Source: an uncultured Bacteroidota bacterium (lineage in GTDB: Bacteria; Bacteroidota; Bacteroidia; Flavobacteriales; Flavobacteriaceae). Taken from it: a stretch of 33,256 nucleotides of DNA. The notes under the pieces were generated by a model that was not told the origin of the DNA, made no database searches, and saw nothing but the letters and a program-made list of their open reading frames with translations. The stretch is taken from positions 1-33,256 of the forward strand of contig CACLQG010000013.1 of assembly GCA_902609035.1 (NCBI GenBank), given 5' to 3'. Shown piece after piece: positions 18,460 to 26,725 of this stretch. Each line of letters opens with the position of its first letter. Position 1 is the stretch's first letter. The position numbers were made by a program, and so were the translations under genes.

Positions 18460-19371
18460 ATGACATTTTTGGTCTACTTATTCGTTATTCAGTCATAACC
18501 CCTAGGATTGAAGATCAGAAACTGAAACCTGATCGTTAAAATGCAAATTCCCGATCGGAAAACCAAAGAAATGATTCTGAGATTTGATGACGGCCCAATA
18601 GAGTAACACAAATTAGTGTATCTAATAAATCAGTACAATCTTAAGGGTATTTTTCACATTGATTAGGATAGATTATCAGATGAGAGTATGATTACTCGAG
18701 AGGAATTAAAACTTTATTTTCATGCTACTAGGTTTCTCATCATTGATATAATCATCAGGGAATGAAACATTTATCAAATATTGATTATATCGATAAAATA
18801 ATTGAGGAAAGAAGTACATTGGAACAGCTCTCAGGAGGATTTTTTAATGGGTTTTGGTCCCCCTTGGGTAACTAAAATGTTGATGCCATACCTACTGTAA
18901 AAGACTTGGGAATTGAATATGTCCAAACAGAAAAGCATGTAGGGATTTAATATACCTTAAAACTTTACGCTCTGGCCTCCTTCCATTCATATGTTTCCTA
19001 AAGTCAATTACATAGGAAACATTAACAAGGAGGATTTAAAAGGGCTTGAAAAGTTTGACAACTTACTGGAGCTTTTCTCAAAGAAAAAACCCTATCTCTA
19101 ATATGTATGGTGGCACAGATGGGAATTCACCCAAAAATGGGATTAAATTGAAGCTTTTTTTAAAAAGGTAAAGAACAAGGATAATATTATCTGTTTTACT
19201 CATATTGATCTCATAGGTTATCTCAATACTTTTAAATCAATTATTATTTTCGTTGACAAACCGAAATTTCTGAATAATTGCGTTATAGTTTTATTTTTTC
19301 ATTCACCAATTATTAAGATTTTAAATGACCAAAAGTTTATAATGTTAAACTGCCCAGTAGTGAAACGATAA
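18460..19371 (+). pseudogene. Decayed polysaccharide deacetylase (NodB-type)
   Basis: A broken gene can be pieced together across frames. It starts at ATG 18460 with a signal-peptide-like MTFLVYLFVIQS, then TAA at 18496 and TGA at 18523. The NodB motif LRFDDGP follows at 18577-18597, then TAA at 18604 and N-Q-Y-N-L-K-G-I-F-H-I-D. A frame change near 18740-18768 leads to HLSNIDYIDKIIEER, SPLGN and VKDLGIEYVQT. Near the end PYL-stop-YVWWH and KNKDNIICFTHIDLIGYL correspond to the family's LLYVWGH and diwyaTniEi blocks. The last frame stays open until TAA at 19369-19371. An intact protein of this family would trim N-acetyl groups from cell-surface or foreign polysaccharides. At least six stops and one frameshift make it non-functional. 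Confidence 0.75.
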
Positions 19372-19402
19372 CCCGTCAAATTGATATGATTTTATTCTGA
19401 AA

Positions 19403-19848
19403 ATGAAACATGAAATTGAATGGAAGTTTTTAGAAATTGACCCTGCTTTCAAGAATGATGCTATCTTTCATCATCATATCCAAAAAGGTTACCTAAGAAA
19501 AGATCCCGATAGAATAGTTGGGATTTGAATCAAAGACTAGAACGGCCAGCTATAAGTCAAAGTTTAAAGTAACTTAATTGGAACTATGCGGTTGGAATGG
19601 GGAATCTAAATCCCTTTTTAAGAAGCCAAGGCATTACTTCAACTTGCAGTTAGAACTCCAATTGAATAATTAGGTACATTATCCCTAATGGAGACCTTGT
19701 TTTTCAAGTAGATGAGTATTTGATGCGAAAAAATAATTTAATTCTTGCTGAAATCGAATTGCCTATGGAAAATACTCCTTTCCATTGACCCGAATGGCCA
19801 GGAAAAAAAGCAAGTGGTTATCTCTCCTATTACATAGCTATGATCTAA
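19403..19848 (+). pseudogene. Decayed CYTH-domain protein
   Basis: The start ATG at 19403 gives MKHEIEWKFLEIDPAFK, keeping the ExExK signature of the CYTH (triphosphate tunnel) family, then GYLRKDPDRIVGI and TGA at 19526. Further pieces are IKD-stop-NGQL, GTMRLEW and, after a frame change, EAKALLQLAVRTPIE. A second frame change gives RYIIPNGDLVFQVDEY and LILAEIELPMENTPFH-stop-PEW, ending with YLSYYIAMI and TAA at 19846-19848. These match successive CYTH blocks over the expected length of about 150 residues. Intact members bind triphosphate-containing substrates and are often tripolyphosphatases. At least seven stops and two frame changes show it is dead. Confidence 0.8.
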
Positions 19849-19882
19849 GATTTAAAGTCATTTACTGATCTATAGAAAATTG

Positions 19883-19891
19883 TATCTTTTG
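19883..19891 (+). promoter_or_regulatory. Possible -7-like box before the small membrane protein
   Basis: TATCTTTTG is a TAnnTTTG box with one extra T, ending 12 nt before the ATG at 19904. It is weak evidence that the intact membrane protein has its own promoter, independent of the dead genes around it. Confidence 0.25.
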
Positions 19892-19903
19892 AAAAAATAA
19901 AGC

Positions 19904-20356
19904 ATGTATTCAATACTGAAGAACGTAGACCTCTATTGGGCTTATTTGGTCTTACTTGTTCTGCTTCTCGGTATACTCAATGCAATTGCTGGAAAAATAA
20001 AAGCAAAAGATTTTGAATCAAAAGACCTTAGACTGTCTCTATTTGGATTGATCTTTTCTCATATTAAATTGGTGATTGGTTTAATTCTATATTTTGTATC
20101 TCCTTGGTTCGACCGGTGGTCCGTGCTGGGCATAGGAGGTGTAATGAAAGATGCACAGGCAAGGTTTTACCTTGTAGAGCACCCTTTTACTAATATACTG
20201 GCAATTATACTTATCACGATGGGTTGGTCACTACACAAAAGGCAAAGCGATCCTACCAAGAAGTTTCTTCGTATTGTGTTATTCTATGGATTGGGGCTGG
20301 TGCTACTAGTCAGAAGAATTCCTTGGGAAAATGTGGTTAGAATAGTGCATAAATAA
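19904..20356 (+). CDS. Conserved four-helix membrane protein of unknown function
   Basis: This 150-residue protein has four predicted helices: about 12-31, 45-66, 95-109 and 124-140. Conserved-looking features are LYWAYLVLLVLLLGILNA near the start, SHIKLVIGLILYFVSP in helix 2, and a late RIPW. I recognise it as a Bacteroidota membrane protein, sometimes labelled cytochrome b-like, but see no secure haem-ligand pattern. No function can be assigned. It is fully open although it lies between a dead CYTH gene and a dead gpsA. That suggests it is still under selection. Confidence 0.7.
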   Translation: MYSILKNVDLYWAYLVLLVLLLGILNAIAGKIKAKDFESKDLRLSLFGLIFSHIKLVIGLILYFVSPWFDRWSVLGIGGVMKDAQARFYLVEHPFTNILAIILITMGWSLHKRQSDPTKKFLRIVLFYGLGLVLLVRRIPWENVVRIVHK

Positions 20357-20392
20357 AATTCCGATTAGGTCCGCCCCTTTAAAAAACCTAAT

Positions 20393-21403
20393 ATTTCTAA
20401 ATTAATCCTAAAAAATACCCCAAAAATAGCGGTTTTAGGAGGTGGAAGTTGGGCGACTGCATTGGTGAAAGTCCCTACTGAAAATAAAAGAAATGTGGGG
20501 TGATATGTCAGAAATCCCATTAATGCTAGTTTTATCACAAAATACCATTATAACCCCAACTATCTCAGTGCAGCAACCCTAAAAACCAAACGCCTTAAAA
20601 TCAGTTCAGACCTCAACGAAGTTGTCACTAAAGCTGACTTATTAATTCTTGCAATCCCGTCCGCCTTCCTTTCAATAGAATTGGATCAATTGAATCAAAC
20701 GATTGATAATAAAATTATTATTTCTGCTATCAAAGGGGTGGTCCCAGAAAGTATGTTGATCGTTGGAGAGCATTTCAATAAAAGGTTCAATGTCCCGATG
20801 GAAAAAATCGGTGTTATTTTAGGTCCTTCCCTCGCAGAGGAGATTGCAATGGAACGTCGGTAATATCTCACTTTTGCCTGTATGGACATCAGATTAGCCA
20901 AAGCTGTGGCCTCAATGCTTGAGACAAAATATATCCGAACTACGATTTCAAATGATATCGTAGGTACTGAATATACAAGTATGCTTAAAAATATATATGC
21001 CATTGCTTCAGGTATAGCTCATGCACTAGGATATGGAGATAATTTCCAAAGTGTACTGATGAGTAATGCCATAAGGGAAATGAAACGTTTTATCAAAAAT
21101 GTGTATTAGATGAAACGCAATATTAATAATTCCGCTTATTTGGGAGATCTTCTGGTAACGGGTTATTCTGTTTTCAGTCGCAATCGCTCCTTTGGAAGTA
21201 TTATCGGAAAAGGCTACTCTGTCAAGGCAGCTTAGATGCAAATGATGATGATTGCTGAAGGTTATTATGCTACTAAGTCTGCTCGGTTGATCAACCAAAA
21301 ATACCTAACCAGAGTTCCAATTATAGATTCTATATTAAGTATTCTTTATGAAGGAAAAAATCCAGAAAGAGTATTTAAAAAACTTATAAAAAATTGGACT
21401 AAT
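20393..21403 (+). pseudogene. gpsA: Decayed glycerol-3-phosphate dehydrogenase [NAD(P)+]
   Basis: Nearly the whole enzyme can be read in a single frame: nucleotide-binding KIAVLGGGSWATALVK, HYNPNYLS, LLILAIPSAFLS, IISAIKGVVPE, ILGPSLAEEIA, EYTSMLKNIYAIASGIAHALGYGDN (with the catalytic Lys), [17 protein letters not shown] and MIAEGYYATKSA. Four nonsense codons interrupt it: TGA 20501 (homologues have Trp), TAA 20861, TAG 21107 and TAG 21233 (homologues have Gln). No indels are seen. No ATG precedes the Rossmann motif in frame, and the native stop is gone, so the frame runs on into antisense pheS as far as 21586. The enzyme would reduce dihydroxyacetone phosphate to glycerol-3-phosphate for phospholipids. 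The start coordinate is approximate. Confidence 0.88.
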
Positions 21404-22415
21404 TCCCCGATTGGAATTGAGATAGGAAGCGGACATCGTTTTCAAAAAATAAACGGATATCTCCAATCTGATACAACAACATGGCAATCCTTTCAATTCC
21501 CATTCCAAAGGCATAACCTGAATATTTCTCTGGATCTATATTACAATTTTTCAAAACATTGGGGTCTACAATACCACACCCCATAATCTCTAGCCAACCC
21601 GTTCCTTTGGTAATTCGATAATCTGTTTCTGATTCGAGTCCCCAGTAAATGTCTACCTCTGCACTTGGCTCTGTGAAGGGGAAATAGGAAGGTCGTAGGC
21701 GAATTTTTGACTTTCCAAATAAGCTTTTGGTGAAATATAACAGTGTTTGTTTTAAATCAGCAAAGGATACGTTTTCGTCAATATAAAGACCTTCGACTTG
21801 ATGGAATATACAATGAGATCTAGCCGAAATAGCTTCATTCCTGAATACCCTTCCAGGTGAAATGGTTCTTATGGGAGGTTGGTTTTTTTCCATATACCTC
21901 ACCTGGACAGATGAGGTGTGAGTACGCAACAAAATGTCTGGATCGGTTTGGATGAAAAAAGTGTCCTGCATATCACGAGCTGGATGGTATTCCGGTAAGT
22001 TTAAAGCAGTGAAATTATGCCAGTCGTCCTCAATTTCTGGACCTTCAGAAATATTAAAGCCTATTTGGGAAAAAATATCTACAATTCTGTTTTTGACAAG
22101 GGAAAGGGGATGTCTTGATCCTAACTCAACTGGGAAACCTGGCCTAGATAAATCACCATGATTGGGATGAGATGGGGAATCATTGGTTTGTAGCTTTAAG
22201 GTTTTCACTTTTTCAGTTACTGCATTTTTAAGGTTATTAAGCGCCAGTCCATATTCCTTTTTCTCCTGAGGAGGTACTTCCTTAAAGGCAGTAAAAAAGT
22301 GATTTAAGATTCCTTTTTTACCTAAATATTTTATTCTGAAAGCCTCAACCCCATCTTTTGATTGGGCCTCAAATCCATTAACCAAGATTAGGTTTTCATT
22401 TATTTTATCAATCAT
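21399..22415 (-). CDS. pheS: Phenylalanine--tRNA ligase alpha subunit
   Basis: PheS is the catalytic subunit of the alpha2-beta2 synthetase that charges tRNA-Phe. The 338-residue protein has an N-terminal coiled-coil tRNA-contacting region (about 1-85), then the class II core with [32 protein letters not shown], motif 2 [24 protein letters not shown] (the SARSHC variant is usual in Bacteroidota), and motif 3 [14 protein letters not shown]. Length is normal. It follows a small conserved gene by 17 nt on the same strand. It converges with, and just overlaps, the dead gpsA. pheT is not in this window. Confidence 0.97.
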   Translation of the reverse strand: MIDKINENLILVNGFEAQSKDGVEAFRIKYLGKKGILNHFFTAFKEVPPQEKKEYGLALNNLKNAVTEKVKTLKLQTNDSPSHPNHGDLSRPGFPVELGSRHPLSLVKNRIVDIFSQIGFNISEGPEIEDDWHNFTALNLPEYHPARDMQDTFFIQTDPDILLRTHTSSVQVRYMEKNQPPIRTISPGRVFRNEAISARSHCIFHQVEGLYIDENVSFADLKQTLLYFTKSLFGKSKIRLRPSYFPFTEPSAEVDIYWGLESETDYRITKGTGWLEIMGCGIVDPNVLKNCNIDPEKYSGYAFGMGIERIAMLLYQIGDIRLFFENDVRFLSQFQSGN

Positions 22416-22432
22416 GCAACAAAAATAAACAT

Positions 22433-22807
22433 TTATTGAATTAGCTCACGTTTTAAAAAATACTCTACCAAGGCCTCTTTCATCAATATACTTTGCTCTC
22501 CAGGTTTGAGCACTGGTAGGCTCTCTAAGAGTTCAAAATGAGGCCAACCCTCCTCATCAAAAAAATCAAAACGATAGTAGCCATACGGTTCCAAAACAGT
22601 ACAAATACCTATGTGAATCAAATTGACATTTTCGTCTTTTTTCATTTTTCGGTGAACCTGCCCCAGCTCTTGCAAGCCAACCAAATACAATACACCCTCT
22701 ATCTCTAGAGGCTGTCCTTGAGAAAATCGATCACTGAGAACAGTAATCAAATGATCCCAACGGTCTTTTAACTTTTGATCTCTAATTTGACTTTTTTGCA
22801 CATTCAA
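22433..22807 (-). CDS. Conserved Bacteroidota protein upstream of pheS
   Basis: This 124-residue soluble protein has no named domain that I recognise. It is rich in aromatic and charged residues, with blocks [51 protein letters not shown] and [16 protein letters not shown] recall similar short proteins beside pheS in Cytophagales-like genomes. No function is known. The start is uncertain: TTG 22807 or GTG 22801 are in frame and there is no ATG. A TAnnTTTG box at 22805-22812 would favour GTG 22801. It is 17 nt upstream of pheS and probably its operon partner. Confidence 0.6.
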   Translation of the reverse strand: MNVQKSQIRDQKLKDRWDHLITVLSDRFSQGQPLEIEGVLYLVGLQELGQVHRKMKKDENVNLIHIGICTVLEPYGYYRFDFFDEEGWPHFELLESLPVLKPGEQSILMKEALVEYFLKRELIQ

Positions 22808-22812
22808 AGATA
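22805..22812 (-). promoter_or_regulatory. Bacteroidota -7 box abutting the gene before pheS
   Basis: On the minus strand TATCTTTG matches TAnnTTTG. It covers the possible TTG start at 22807 and ends 4 nt before the in-frame GTG at 22801. If active, the GTG is the start and the message is nearly leaderless. Confidence 0.35.
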
Positions 22813-22869
22813 GTGGCTTTAGGATTAATCTTAAGAGGAGATTGCCAAAAATAAAGTACTTTAGTAGGA

Positions 22870-23379
22870 GTGAATGTGATCGACATAATACTTTCTATCG
22901 CCTTGTGCTTTGGGTTTATCAAAGGCTTCTCTAAGGGTTTTATTATTGAGGTGTCTAGCTTAGGGGCATTATTTCTCGGGCTATTGGGAGCGATAAAATT
23001 TTCAGAATTTGTTGCCGACATATTGAAGGGGTTTTTTGATTGGAGTCCTTTGGCTATTCAAACCTTTTCCTACTTGGTTGTATTCATTATAATAGTGTAT
23101 TTAATATCTATAATGGCCAAAGCCCTTACAAAATTCATAAAAAAAGCTTCCTTGGGTTTGTTCAATAAGTTTTTAGGGGGATTTTTTGGTGTTCTGAAAT
23201 GGTCAATTTTGATGAGTGTGGCTTTATTTTTCATTGCGAAGCTCAGTTCTTGGGTGTCAATAATTGATGAGGAAATGATTAATACTTCTCTCCTATACGG
23301 ACCAATTACAGAGTTGGGAGAATGCTTGTTTAGTTGGGGAAGCGAACTTTCAAAAGAGCTGCCTGATGATCTTATTTAA
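22870..23379 (+). CDS. CvpA-family membrane protein
   Basis: This 169-residue protein has four hydrophobic segments and the CvpA-family opening MNVIDIILSIALCFGFIKGFSKGFI, where D-I-I-L and G-x-x-K-G-F are typical. Later blocks are TFSYLVVFIIIVYLISIMAKAL and LGLFNKFLGGFFGVLKWSILMSV. CvpA was linked to colicin V production in E. coli; elsewhere its role in the inner membrane is unclear. The start is GTG 22870, with a second in-frame GTG at 22876. It is divergent from the pheS operon, and its 3' end overlaps batE by 8 nt. Confidence 0.85.
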   Translation: MNVIDIILSIALCFGFIKGFSKGFIIEVSSLGALFLGLLGAIKFSEFVADILKGFFDWSPLAIQTFSYLVVFIIIVYLISIMAKALTKFIKKASLGLFNKFLGGFFGVLKWSILMSVALFFIAKLSSWVSIIDEEMINTSLLYGPITELGECLFSWGSELSKELPDDLI

Positions 23380-24142
23380 AACCTTTAAGGCTCCTCAATT
23401 TTCCATCTTTTACCCATCCCTCAGAACCATTAGCAATTCTAATTTTTTGCCATTCTTGAAGTTGATCGAGCATTTGAACTTTGGTGCCCTCATGTAATAA
23501 AAACAAAATCTCTGCCCGAGAATTGGGCTCCGCCCAGACTTCTATTTTTTTATTGAACAATATACCATAGGCGGTATCGGCAGTGATGGATGATTTGATG
23601 ATGGCCGTAGAAAGTGAACCGATCAGAATCAATGCCAATACAATCGTTGATACAAAGAAAGTTCTTTTGAAAACAGGTACTTTGTTCCACAAATAGAGGC
23701 CCCAAAACAGTGCTAATAGCCAAGTCACCAAAACAATTAAATACCCCCAATCGTCTTGAGAGAATAGAGCAATAGTTTTTTCCTTAAGTTGTGTGATTTG
23801 TGATTTGGGTAATACCTCAACGGCGTCAATCGCCATATTTTGTGCAAATGCACTGTTGATATTAATATCTTCATCCAAGGGTTTGAGTTGTTTGGCCTTT
23901 TCAAAATAAAATATGCTCTCCCCCACTTGATTCAATCTGTAATAGGAATTGGCCAGGTTGTAGTAAATCTCGGCACTGTGCTGACCCGATTCTAAAATCT
24001 CTTTATAGAGCATAACTGCTTTTTCAAACTGGCCAGCATTGTAGGCCGAATTGGCATTTTCAAAAGCGGCTCCTTGATCCTGACCCAAAACAATGAAAAC
24101 GTTAAAAAAGAATATGACCAATAATTTCAAAATCCAGCTCAT
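23372..24142 (-). CDS. batE: BatE: TPR and SH3-like membrane protein
   Basis: This 256-residue protein is the last gene of the bat operon. It has an N-terminal signal segment (1-20), TPR repeats (about 25-95, with AAFENANSAYNAGQFEKAV and YYNLANSYYRLNQVGESI) and two transmembrane helices (about 133-152 and 162-182). A C-terminal bacterial SH3-like domain follows (about 190-250), including VWAEPNSRAEILFLLHEGTK and EGWV. The order matches BatE. It is thought to scaffold the Bat complex at the inner membrane. Its start overlaps the batD stop by 4 nt, and its end overlaps convergent cvpA. Confidence 0.9.
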   Translation of the reverse strand: MSWILKLLVIFFFNVFIVLGQDQGAAFENANSAYNAGQFEKAVMLYKEILESGQHSAEIYYNLANSYYRLNQVGESIFYFEKAKQLKPLDEDININSAFAQNMAIDAVEVLPKSQITQLKEKTIALFSQDDWGYLIVLVTWLLALFWGLYLWNKVPVFKRTFFVSTIVLALILIGSLSTAIIKSSITADTAYGILFNKKIEVWAEPNSRAEILFLLHEGTKVQMLDQLQEWQKIRIANGSEGWVKDGKLRSLKGFK

Positions 24143-25905
24143 AATTTTTTATCAATATTAGAAATTACAGAAAGTGCTTGGTCAAAGTCTTGTTGCATTT
24201 TGGCATCGGTGGCAGGAGAATATCGCGCCACTTCACAGTTTTCTAAAAGGGCAATAAAGGATTGTATTTCTGCTGCTTGTAATTTTCTATTCCCCAAAAA
24301 CTCTGAGATTTTATCCTTACTAAAATCATCCGTTTTGATCTTCAGTCTCGCTTTTAAGTAATTATATAAAGTCCTCTCTAGGGCATTATAAAACAAGGTT
24401 TTGTTTTTTAAATTCTTTTTCGCTTCACCCAAATATTTTTTGGACAAACGATTGGCAAGTTTGAGTCTTGATCCCTCTAAATCATCGGATACTCTCTTAC
24501 TACGCTGCATTAATAACACAAAGGCAATTAAAATAAACATAGGGGATACTAACAAACCATAAAAGATTTTACTGTTCCAAAATTGCTTTTTTACGATGGG
24601 TTCAAGCTTGGGTTTCAATTTAATGAATCGGAAAGATTCATCTGGATTGGTAATGAGCTGTTTGGTTGTGGAAGGGGTGCTATTATTATTGGCATTGGTT
24701 GCTACCGGACCTCCATAAACATCCACTATTTGTTCGCTCGATCGGAGGGTAAAATACTTTTCTGCCTTAGGGTCAAAATAGGAAAAGGAAACGGGAGCAA
24801 TGGGGTATTTACCTTGGAAACGAGGAACAATGGTGTAGTTGTCTTCAATATTACCCTGCATTCCAGACAAAGAAGTTTTAACATTTTCAGTGTGTTCGGG
24901 TTCAAAAACCTCGAGGGTATTGGGCAGTAATAATTCAGGTAGATTAAATAGTTTAAGATTGCCGTTGCCCGATACCTTGAGTTTAATTTCAAATGACTCG
25001 GTGGCCTTTAAAGCATTTTTATTGAGTAGGGCATCAAAATTAAATTGTCCTACTGCACCAAAGAAATTGGCAGGTTTTCCTTTTTCAGGTAGTGGTTTTA
25101 CATTAATAATTCTTCTTCCAGCGGTAACCGTTCTAGAGGATTGTTGAAGAATTCTATTACCAAAGAAATCCCTGCGGTTGGAAGGGAGGTCAATAACCAA
25201 GCTAAGGCTCAAGGGTTCAAGGGTGAGTTTGCCTGTTTTTTGAGGATACAAGACGCTTTTTTTCCAAACCACCAAACTATAGGACTCCCCTTTGTAGGTG
25301 CCATTTTCTACTTTGAGTTGGGGAATGTTAATGTTATGACTCCAAAAATCGGCAAATTGGGGATTTTCAATCGCTCGTCCATCAGAGATACGCAAAGGAC
25401 TTCTGAAAAACAATTTATAAACCACAGTGATAGCTTCATTGAGATAGGGTCGGCTGTTAGATATTTCAGTCACTAAATGAAGGTTATCGTCAATCAGATA
25501 CTCAGGACTATTGGGATCTCTGGGAACTTCCACTGCCTCGGTAACAGTAATTTTTATGGGAGTAGTTTTATACGTTTCTCCCTCAATATTTATGGTGGCC
25601 TGAGAGATGCTAAGGGCGCCTTTTTGGGCAGGCGTTAAAAAATAGGTATACGTTTTGGAGAAACTTCTTTTTCCATTCACCCAAGAATTACTAATGGATT
25701 GATTTGGTCCGCCAACTACCTGAAAACCCTTAAAACTGGGGGGATTAAAATCGTCTCCATTTTCGTTCATGATGAAATCTACACGCAACCTTTCATTTAA
25801 ACCCAAGGTTCTCTTACTGACTTTAGCGTCAAAAGTGACTCCCTGAGCCACCGCTTGAGGGATTCCCATTAATAAAACTAAAACGGTAAGAATAGTTTTC
25901 TTCAT
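24139..25905 (-). CDS. batD: BatD (oxygen-tolerance) protein
   Basis: This 588-residue protein has a signal peptide (MKKTILTVLVLLMGIPQAVAQ). A large periplasmic region of repeated beta-rich modules follows, with typical BatD phrases such as VTFDAKVSKRTLGLNERLRV, FKGFQVVGGPNQS and TYTYFLTPAQKGAL. A single transmembrane helix sits at about 447-466, then a basic cytoplasmic tail of about 115 residues. That layout is the one known for BatD. It is inferred to present or sense periplasmic partners for the VWA proteins BatA and BatB. It starts 7 nt after batC and overlaps batE by 4 nt, so expression should be coupled. Confidence 0.92.
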   Translation of the reverse strand: MKKTILTVLVLLMGIPQAVAQGVTFDAKVSKRTLGLNERLRVDFIMNENGDDFNPPSFKGFQVVGGPNQSISNSWVNGKRSFSKTYTYFLTPAQKGALSISQATINIEGETYKTTPIKITVTEAVEVPRDPNSPEYLIDDNLHLVTEISNSRPYLNEAITVVYKLFFRSPLRISDGRAIENPQFADFWSHNINIPQLKVENGTYKGESYSLVVWKKSVLYPQKTGKLTLEPLSLSLVIDLPSNRRDFFGNRILQQSSRTVTAGRRIINVKPLPEKGKPANFFGAVGQFNFDALLNKNALKATESFEIKLKVSGNGNLKLFNLPELLLPNTLEVFEPEHTENVKTSLSGMQGNIEDNYTIVPRFQGKYPIAPVSFSYFDPKAEKYFTLRSSEQIVDVYGGPVATNANNNSTPSTTKQLITNPDESFRFIKLKPKLEPIVKKQFWNSKIFYGLLVSPMFILIAFVLLMQRSKRVSDDLEGSRLKLANRLSKKYLGEAKKNLKNKTLFYNALERTLYNYLKARLKIKTDDFSKDKISEFLGNRKLQAAEIQSFIALLENCEVARYSPATDAKMQQDFDQALSVISNIDKKL

Positions 25906-25912
25906 TAATATA

Positions 25913-26725
25913 CTACCAATCTTTTTGACCTCTTACAGGAGTTCCCTGCACCTTTTCCGCATTTACTTTGTCTTGTACTTTTTTCTCTTGGTTGCTCATT
26001 GCCTCCAACAAACTTTTGACCTGTTCTGGAGAAAGTTCCGTTTGTCGAGGTTGAGCAGGCTGTTGTTTTTCTTGATCTCCCTCTTTGGGTTGGTTTTCTT
26101 TTTCTTGATCTCCCTCATCTTTTTTGTTCTCTCCTTCATCTCCCTCCTCATCTTCTTCATCCTGACCAGAGTCCTTGTCTTTGTCGCCCTTTTTATTGTC
26201 GTCTTTGTTGTCTTGATCTTGTTGATCCTCTTGGTTTTTTTGATCCTGCTGATCGTTTTGATCTTGGTTTTGTTGTTGCTCCTGTTCATTTTCTAACAAT
26301 TCTTTGGCCAATGCATAATTGTACCGGGTTTCCTCATCTTCGGGATTGTTTCTAAGGGCATTTTTGTAGGCCTCCACTGCTTTGGCGTAATCCTTTTGCT
26401 TCATAAAAACATTCCCCATATTGTGGAAAGCATAGTGTTTGCTGGATTTGTTCTCAGCAAATTTTTGAGTTTGAAAATAGCGTTGTTTAGCTTCTTCAAA
26501 ATCCTGTCCTTGGAAATGAGTATTTCCAAGATTGTATAAAGCTTCTGGTTTTTCAGGAGCTTTTGATAGGGCCCTTCGGTAAGACATTTCTGCTTCGTCA
26601 AAAACCTCGGACGATGCCTGTTCGTTTCCCTCAAATATATGATTGACTACCTCCCCTTCTTGAGCCATAAGAGACATCCCAGCAAAAAGAAAAATCATCC
26701 AAATAAAGATTTGCTTTTGTTTCAT
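25913..26725 (-). CDS. batC: BatC: TPR protein with a highly charged low-complexity tail
   Basis: This 270-residue protein has a signal peptide (MKQKQIFIWMIFLFAGMSLMAQ). TPR repeats span about 27-145 (PEALYNLGNTHFQGQDFEEA, AFHNMGNVFMKQKDYAKAVEAY), followed by a low-complexity Q/D/E/K/N tract at 147-226. It ends with LSPEQVKSLLEAMSNQEKKVQ and the C-terminal KDW typical of the family. I chose ATG 26725 because its ATGA overlaps the batB TGA and the signal peptide starts there. The longer reading from 26758 adds 11 polar residues before the signal. The TPRs should bind other Bat proteins at the periplasmic face. The tract is encoded by repetitive DNA that includes an 18-bp direct repeat. Confidence 0.9.
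   Translation of the reverse strand: MKQKQIFIWMIFLFAGMSLMAQEGEVVNHIFEGNEQASSEVFDEAEMSYRRALSKAPEKPEALYNLGNTHFQGQDFEEAKQRYFQTQKFAENKSSKHYAFHNMGNVFMKQKDYAKAVEAYKNALRNNPEDEETRYNYALAKELLENEQEQQQNQDQNDQQDQKNQEDQQDQDNKDDNKKGDKDKDSGQDEEDEEGDEGENKKDEGDQEKENQPKEGDQEKQQPAQPRQTELSPEQVKSLLEAMSNQEKKVQDKVNAEKVQGTPVRGQKDW
26066..26116. repeat. Short direct repeat within batC
   Basis: TTTTTCTTGATCTCCCTC occurs at 26066-26083 and again at 26099-26116. It lies in the stretch encoding the acidic G-D-Q-E-K tract of BatC and could allow slippage that changes tract length. Confidence 0.7.

Noticed and set aside
18460..21403. Possible stop-codon reassignment or programmed readthrough, because gpsA reads in one frame through four stops.
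   Set aside because: All three stop codons occur inside the dead genes, the neighbouring deacetylase and CYTH genes also have frame changes, and all intact genes here end normally at the same stop codons.
26066..26116. Repeat in batC as a possible CRISPR-like or mobile element.
   Set aside because: There are only two copies with a 15-nt spacer inside a coding low-complexity tract.
25925..26296. Long + strand frame of 123 residues over batC, strongly hydrophobic.
   Set aside because: It is the antisense of the low-complexity charged BatC tract; its leucine/isoleucine-rich composition is a shadow of the repeated Q/D/E/K codons.
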